Assembly (NCBI GenBank): GCA_026075535.2
Contig: AP026538.1
Coordinates: forward strand, 9,548,001-9,612,000
Origin: Tricholoma matsutake
Taxonomy: Eukaryota; Basidiomycota; Agaricomycetes; Agaricales; Tricholomataceae
Length of the DNA stretch: 64,000 bases
Direction: 5' to 3'
Shown here in pieces: positions 57,973-64,000 of this stretch. The position numbers were made by a program, and so were the translations under genes. The notes beneath the pieces are model-generated. The model did not search any database, was not told where the DNA came from, and saw only the letters and a list, made by a program, of their open reading frames with translations. Positions within the stretch are counted from its first letter, which is position 1. The number at the start of each line of letters is the position of its first letter.

Positions 57973-58393
57973 CTTATCTTTCTGTACAATGCTTTACAAC
58001 AGGGCGCAATAGCTCTGGCTCTGGCTCCCCTCCCCTCGTAAGGGTGGATCTCGAGTCGTATCTGTTATGCAGAGTCCTGGTCGTCCAGATAACTTTGTCG
58101 CGACGCGGACTTTTGATCGACGAGGTTTGTATATGGTGATATCTAGTCGTTCGAGACGCATTTCCGAGATGATGCACATCTCTGCTTTGCCGCACTGCAT
58201 GCTGCACCTCATGGAGGACGCGTGGTACGTGATTGTCCCATTGAAACATTCGCAGCGTAGTTCTATCATTGGCCTGGTGATCTGCATGAGGCATACTTAA
58301 GGCAACGTTTGATGCCATGTTGATCATCTGTCTCTGTGCTTCCCTTCATCTTTTCAATAATCCGTACTCTCTAGTCAAGCGTCTCTTGCTACG
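57973..58393. promoter_or_regulatory. divergent intergenic region between the redox gene and a GTPase gene
   Basis: The start codons at 57972 (minus) and 58394 (plus) are about 420 bp apart and diverge. Reading frames present on both strands here are not convincing. No specific control site was identified. Confidence 0.35.
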
Positions 58394-59868
58394 ATGATAT
58401 CACTAGATCTCGATCCACCTGCGTATGGGCTGCCGTTCGTCAGTGAACCACTCAGTTATGGACCATCCAAAGAAGAACCATTTACGTACGAACCTCCAAC
58501 GCCGACGTACGTACCCGAGGTTTCTTGCATGTCATTCACCTGAGCCGTGGATCACTATAGGTGCATGAAAGCTCAACAAACGACGAGCAAACGTACGGTT
58601 AGTGCAATGTGTGCTTGTATGAGTGCATTTGCTAAATCCATGCCTGACGTGCAGATTACAATCGCGTATGTCGCTCATCTATCTCTGAACGGATCGGTTC
58701 GACACCAATCCATTTTTTCATCAGCGTTATGGGCACCACAGGGAGCGGAAAATCAACCGTATGTCTCCTTGTTTATTCGTAGCCTTTCTAACTCTGCACC
58801 CTTCATAGTTTATTAATCTCGTCAGCGGATCGGGTTTGAAGGTTTCAAACCATCTGGGTTCTTGTACAGAGGAGGTCGCCGAGTCTGATGATTTTGAGCT
58901 GGACGGCCGTACCCTCCGACTTCTTGATACTCCTGGCTTCGACGATACGGACAGAAGCGAGGTCGAAACCTTGAAAAAGATTGCTACATCTCTCGAATAC
59001 CAGTAAGCTGTTTTGCGGAGCGGCTCAGCCTGAGTGAGTACTGAAGGCTTTCACATTTCTCCTCAGATATAGGAACGGCATTATCTTACATGGCATAATC
59101 TATCTGCACCGCATCTCGGACAATAGGATGGGTGGTGCATCCACGCGATCCTTTAGGCTCTTCCGAAAACTTTGCGGAGACGATGTCATGACAAACGTTA
59201 TTATCGTGACGAACATGTGGAGTAAAGTCAGCTTCCATGAGGGTGAAATGCGAGAACTGCAGCTCACTACCGACGACCGATTCTTCAAACCTGCAATGGA
59301 TAGAGGCGCTCGAATCTTTCGGCATGACCATACAGCCCCGTGCGCGCTGGATATCCTCCGCCACATTCTCCACAACAATCCTCGGCCACTTGCTATTCAG
59401 CGTGAGTTAGTGAACGAGCAGAAACACATTTGCGACTCCGAAGCAGGACGAGAGGTTAATCATAGGCTGCGAGCGTTCACTCGAAAGTGCACCGAGGACA
59501 TGATTTCCCTAAAGGCGGAGTTGCAGGAGGTGATGAAGGAGAGGGACGAGAAGGCAGAAAAAGAACTGTCGGATGAGCTGCAGAAGCTGACGACGGGACT
59601 GGCTCGCGCTAAAGATGAACTCGCGATGTTGACCTCAGATCATTACGCAGAAGAGGGCACCATGGCTGATCGGGACCGTGAAGTTAGGAAGCCAGGCCAC
59701 TGGAATAGGATTCGCAGCGCCGCATATCTTGCAGTGGGCCATAAGAGTCCTAAACCCCAAGGCAAGGTTGAGAACGTCAAGGAATTCGCAGGCGTTAGTT
59801 TCTCAGCAGCTGCCAATGTGCGGATTGTCATTCATCACAAATCAACTTCAGTACGTTTGGCTGTCTGA
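58394..59868 (+). CDS. AIG1-like P-loop GTPase with C-terminal coiled coil, copy 1
   Basis: The gene starts MISLDLDPPAYGLPFVSEPL (58394), has small exons near 58555-58670, then the joined VMGTTGSGKST (G1, 58692-58760) and FINLVSGSGLKV (58811). Next are CTEEV (G2-like Thr), RLLDTPGFDDTDRSE (G3), GIIYLHRISDNRMGG and VIIVTNMWSKV (G4-like TNxW). A long Lys/Glu-rich stretch (KAELQEVMKERDEKAEKEL) suggests a coiled coil. The C-terminal tail ends KSTSVRLAV at 59868, with another possible splice to a frame ending about 59911. AIG1/GIMAP-type GTPases often act in membranes or in stress and immunity; in fungi they are expanded but uncharacterised. The body lies in the left arm of the large inverted duplication, although exon 1 extends beyond the part that can be compared. 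Confidence 0.75.
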
Positions 59869-60291
59869 ACGAAATCAGAGTTGTCTAATTCGTTTCCGTA
59901 CACAGCTCTAATACATCCGCTATCAGGGCAACTATGTCTCTTTATCGACTGATATCTTCTCAATTTGTTCTAATCCACGATCAATGATAAGCCCATCGTC
60001 TGCCCGAACCGAGTTCTGTTGCTCGAGATTCTGCTTCAGCGATCAAAGAAGGGGATTGCTCGGATTCTGAGCTTAACTCGTGTCCGTCATATTGTCAGTA
60101 TTGCGCCTGTCATACTGCGCTGCTTTAAAAATTTGTAATAGACGCTCAGGTGTGGTGCTTCTGAGGCGCTGGATCAAGTCGATCTTGAGTCGATCAAGTC
60201 TTCCGTGAGGCATGCACTTATAGCGTTGCCGGAACATATAAGACTTAATCATGATACAGATACCTTCCATCTCGTTCCCTTTTTTGCCCCA
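58523..60291 (+). repeat. left arm of inverted duplication (at least 1.77 kb)
   Basis: Base 58523 pairs with 64000 and 60291 with 62234. The arms differ by a 2-bp indel near 60260 and a handful of substitutions. The 246-aa frame at 59128-59868 is identical in both arms. The left end may continue beyond what the window allows to be compared. Confidence 0.93.
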
Positions 60292-60312
60292 AGTTAACTA
60301 TCTGATTCATCG

Positions 60313-61807
60313 ATGGCTGAACAGCTTCCTGCCTATACAGCTCGGTATGTTCCTGATACTATAATTTTCCCCATCGTCAATTGACGAAAGCTTCTAGTGA
60401 TAATCATACGGTACGATAGACACAATTTTGTCTGCTGATCAATGATCTCATTTCTTGTGGATTAGGTTTCAATCGCGTATGTATTTCTTGAAGATGCTGG
60501 GTAGAACTTGTTTACCCTGAGTCCACAGCGTTATGGGTGCCACGGGAAGCGGCAAATCTACGGTGCGATAACTATCATGATCGGGGATCCAAGAATTTTG
60601 TATAATTTTTGGCGCTCCCTAGTTCATCAACCTTGTTAGCGGGTCGAATCTCAGTACTTCAGCTCGTTTAGAGTCCTGCACTCAAGATGTGCAAGTAGCC
60701 CCTGTATTCGAACTCGATGATCGTCTTGTCAAGCTTATCGATACTCCTGGCTTCGATGACACCAACAGGAGTGAAGTAGAAATCCTGAAACTCATTGCTG
60801 ATTTTCTCGCAGACCAGTAAGCTATCGTTCGTTTCTTTTGGTAAGCCGAAGCATCACCACCCGATGTTAGATATGCACGCGGCGCTACGCTCCACGGTAT
60901 TCTATACTTCCACCGTATCTCTGACATTAGGATGGGTGGCGTCTCAAAACGGTCTTTCAGATTATTCAGGAATCTCTGTGGCGAAACAACTCTCAAAAAC
61001 GTAGCAATTGTCACCAACATGTGGGATAAAGTAACCGTAGAAGAAGGAGAAGCTCGGGAGAAGGAACTGAGCAGTGACGAGAGGTTTTTTAAACTCGCCT
61101 TAGACGAAGAGTCCACTATGATCCGTCACAACAACACGAGCGAGTCCGCCCGCGGGATCATTCGGAAGATCCTTACTAATCACCCCTTGCCTCTTGCTAT
61201 CCAGAAGGAAATAGTCGATGACCAGACACCCCTTCGTGACACGCATGTAGGCAAAGCGCTCGCCGAAGACCTGCAGGAATCTGCTCAGTGGTTCATGGTG
61301 CAGATAAGGAACCTGAGGGAAGAGATTGCCGAGGCTATGCGAGAGAGGGATGAGAAAGCGAAACAGGAGCTAGCGGAAGCGCTTGTGAAATCGAACGGTG
61401 ATCTTGCTCGTGTTCAGAATGAGATCAAGAATCTGCGCGCACAGGTAGTTAGTGATGTTGATGTCGAGAAGCAGTGGAAGGGTATGGATCAAACGGAGAG
61501 GTTAGCCACACTGTTCAGGAGATGTCGCGGTGTCCCGGAGGCTCCAGAGATGAACAACTTTTGGTCCGCGTTGGGCGATACTACCAAGACTGTTTCGGAT
61601 ATCGGTGCTATCTTCGTCAGAAACCCCATGACGTCCACTCTCTCAGCGAAATTATTGGAGAGCACTTCTAATCCGAACCAAGACGCTCGGGGACCAATTA
61701 AGGCATGGATCAAGAAGAATCCGAGGGCGGTTGAGGAGATGAAGACTATTATGACAAACGCGATGAAGCAGAAGTCACGGCGCAAGCCATGGTACAAACC
61801 GTGGTAA
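60313..61807 (+). CDS. AIG1-like P-loop GTPase with C-terminal coiled coil, copy 2
   Basis: Starts MAEQLPAYTAR (60313) before a GTATGT donor. Spliced segments give VSIAVMGATGSGKST (G1) and FINLVSGSNLST, CTQDV (G2-like), LVKLIDTPGFDDTNRSE (G3), GILYFHRISDIRMGG and VAIVTNMWDKV (G4-like, 61007). The last exon is a long open frame to TAA 61807 with a Lys/Glu-rich coiled-coil region (REEIAEAMRERDEKAKQEL), TSTLSAKLLESTSNPNQD and a basic tail SRRKPWYKPW. It is clearly paralogous to copies 1 and 3, but diverged and about 80 residues longer at the C-terminus. It sits in the spacer of the inverted duplication. Confidence 0.8.
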
Positions 61808-62233
61808 TGCTGTTCCCTTGCTTACTAGTATAAACTTGTCTGGAATGACTACGGGGACCAAACCCGCAATTAATTCTCTGCTCATTAGTCTGAAAAACTT
61901 AGATTTAATGAGTAAGTGCACTGCGGACCTTACGGTTCAATTAATAGCTTACAATTCCGGTCGTGATTCCTATGGCGATATCCGTGGTATTTGTTGCAAT
62001 TATCAAGATATCGCGTCTCTACTATGTCTGATGACACTAACGAGCAGAGACAGATGGACAGAAGGCGTAAATAGGATGTGGGTGGGCGGGTGAAAATCTT
62101 GAATAAAGAGACAGATTATGCACCAGCGGAAGAGCAAGATGCTAGCTAGTATGCGCGACAGGTGGAGGTCAAGAAAAGATCGGAACACCGATCACATGTA
62201 AGACCTAGCTTAACGGGATACTGAGCGGAGTTG
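61808..62233. other. spacer between GTPase copy 2 and the right duplication arm
   Basis: About 430 bases with no gene recognised. Confidence 0.4.
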
Positions 62234-64000
62234 TGGGGCAAAAAAGGGAACGAGATGGAATATCTGTATCATGATTAAGTCTTATATGTTCCGGCAACGC
62301 TATAAGTGCATGCCTCACGGAAGACTTGATCGACTCAAGATCGACTTGATCCAGCGCCTCAGAAGCACCACACCTGAGCGTCTATTACAAATTTTTAAAG
62401 CAGCGCAGTATGACAGGCGCAATACTGACAATATGACGGACACGAGTTAAGCTCAGAATCCGAGCAATCCCCTTCTTTGATCGCTGAAGCAGAATCTCGA
62501 GCAACAGAACTCGGTTCGGGCAGACGATGGGCTTATCATTGATCGTGGATTAGAACAAATTGAGAAGATATCAGTCGATAAAGAGACATAGTTGCCCTGA
62601 TAGCGGATGTATTAGAGCTGTGTACGGAAACGAATTAGACAACTCTGATTTCGTTCAGACAGCCAAACGTACTGAAGTTGATTTGTGATGAATGACAATC
62701 CGCACATTGGCAGCTGCTGAGAAACTAACGCCTGCGAATTCCTTGACGTTCTCAACCTTGCCTTGGGGTTTAGGACTCTTATGGCCCACTGCAAGATATG
62801 CGGCGCTGCGAATCCTATTCCAGTGGCCTGGCTTCCTAACTTCACGGTCCCGATCAGCCATGGTGCCCTCTTCTGCGTAATGATCTGAGGTCAACATCGC
62901 GAGTTCATCTTTAGCGCGAGCCAGTCCCGTCGTCAGCTTCTGCAGCTCATCCGACAGTTCTTTTTCTGCCTTCTCGTCCCTCTCCTTCATCACCTCCTGC
63001 AACTCCGCCTTTAGGGAAATCATGTCCTCGGTGCACTTTCGAGTGAACGCTCGCAGCCTATGATTAACCTCTCGTCCTGCTTCGGAGTCGCAAATGTGTT
63101 TCTGCTCGTTCACTAACTCACGCTGAATAGCAAGTGGCCGAGGATTGTTGTGGAGAATGTGGCGGAGGATATCCAGCGCGCACGGGGCTGTATGGTCATG
63201 CCGAAAGATTCGAGCGCCTCTATCCATTGCAGGTTTGAAGAATCGGTCGTCGGTAGTGAGCTGCAGTTCTCGCATTTCACCCTCATGGAAGCTGACTTTA
63301 CTCCACATGTTCGTCACGATAATAACGTTTGTCATGACATCGTCTCCGCAAAGTTTTCGGAAGAGCCTAAAGGATCGCGTGGATGCACCACCCATCCTAT
63401 TGTCCGAGATGCGGTGCAGATAGATTATGCCATGTAAGATAATGCCGTTCCTATATCTGAGGAGAAATGTGAAAGCCTTCAGTACTCACTCAGGCTGAGC
63501 CGCTCCGCAAAACAGCTTACTGGTATTCGAGAGATGTAGCAATCTTTTTCAAGGTTTCGACCTCGCTTCTGTCCGTATCGTCGAAGCCAGGAGTATCAAG
63601 AAGTCGGAGGGTACGGCCGTCCAGCTCAAAATCATCAGACTCGGCGACCTCCTCTGTACAAGAACCCAAATGATTTGAGACCTTCAAATCCGACCCGCTG
63701 ACGAGATCAATAAACTATGAAGGGTGCAGAGTTAGAAAGGCTACGAATAAACAAGGAGACATACGGTTGATTTTCCGCTCCCTGTGGTGCCCATAACGCT
63801 GATGGAAAAATGGATTGGTGTCGAACCGATCCGTTCAGAGATAGATGAGCGACATACGCGATTGTAATCTGCACGTCAGGCATGGATTTAGCAAATGCAC
63901 TCATACAAGCACACATTGTACTAACCGTACGTGTGCTCGTCGTTTGTTGAGCTTTCATGCACCTATAGTGATCCACGGCTCAGGTGAATGACATGCAAGA
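62234..64000 (-). repeat. right arm of inverted duplication, runs off the window
   Basis: Reverse complement of 58523-60291. It carries GTPase copy 3. Confidence 0.93.
62655..64000 (-). CDS. AIG1-like P-loop GTPase, copy 3 (partial at right edge)
   Basis: The protein of the last exon (63395-62655) is identical to copy 1. The G1 exon is at about 63830-63765 and the G3 DTPGFDDTDRSE block at about 63590. Upstream small exons carry a few changes: TSTRTVST in the place of TSKRTVSA, FPSA for FSSA. By symmetry exon 1 would fall near 64129, outside the window. All visible G motifs are intact. Confidence 0.75.

Noticed and set aside
57974..58327. Overlapping 80-120 aa frames on both strands between the redox and GTPase genes
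   Set aside because: No recognisable motif, and both strands are open at once, as expected by chance in GC-richer DNA.
60073..60270. Minus-strand 65-aa frame downstream of GTPase copy 1 (ending RRNTDNMTDTS)
   Set aside because: It lies in the duplicated 3' flank and has no homolog that I recognise. Duplication alone keeps it open, so it was not called as a gene.

Overview
The window reads as nuclear DNA of a filamentous basidiomycete, most likely an Agaricomycete. The evidence is short spliceosomal introns (about 49-80 nt, GTRNGT...YAG), Plavaka-type transposases, Ty3/gypsy chromoviruses, fungal crinkler (CRN)-HNH proteins, a NACHT-WD40 receptor, expanded AIG1-like GTPases and several hypothetical families known from mushroom genomes. 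I cannot place the genus. No rRNA, tRNA, CRISPR array or bacterial-type operon was seen. Gene models below are inferred by eye, so exon borders are approximate unless given.

1-11 kb, all on the minus strand: a decayed Plavaka transposase running off the left edge, a multi-exon hypothetical gene, a JmjC-domain gene with an intact iron triad, and a weak hypothetical reading frame, separated by two copies of a dispersed repeat with paired small palindromes. 11-14 kb: two minisatellites, then a broken plus-strand Cys-rich gene. 14-20.3 kb: three crinkler-type proteins with HNH-like C-termini. Copy A (minus) and copy B (plus) are head to head; copy C follows on plus. Only B reads open through its introns (509 aa). 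A and C carry in-frame TGA codons. B and C share a nearly identical middle tract with diverged flanks.

20.3-29 kb: two paralogous minus-strand pseudogene-like loci with a TDWRKF signature, a DUF6698-type gene, several tandem arrays and a small Cys-rich gene. 29-49 kb is a transposon graveyard: a foldback MITE, satellites, a Ty3/gypsy chromovirus (minus) broken by two insertions, two related hAT-like elements with perfect 8-bp target duplications, three copies of a second hAT-like family (one nested in the first), a second Plavaka fragment, a solo LTR with a 5-bp duplication, a PIF/Harbinger-like element and several large inverted repeats. A RecQ-like helicase fragment and an opposing conserved fungal gene fragment are the only older coding remains there.

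49-64 kb is gene-rich: a NACHT-WD40 receptor (minus) whose ten near-identical WD repeats contain one CGA-to-TGA stop, a small basic hypothetical protein, an AhpC/TSA-like thioredoxin-fold gene with two micro-exons carrying its CxxC motif, and three AIG1-like GTPase genes. The outer two GTPase genes lie in a nearly identical inverted duplication of at least 1.77 kb flanking the middle one. The receptor, redox and GTPase families could act in innate recognition or stress signalling, but this grouping is inference. In-frame stops that interrupt otherwise open frames in this window are nearly all TGA, which suggests CpG decay.
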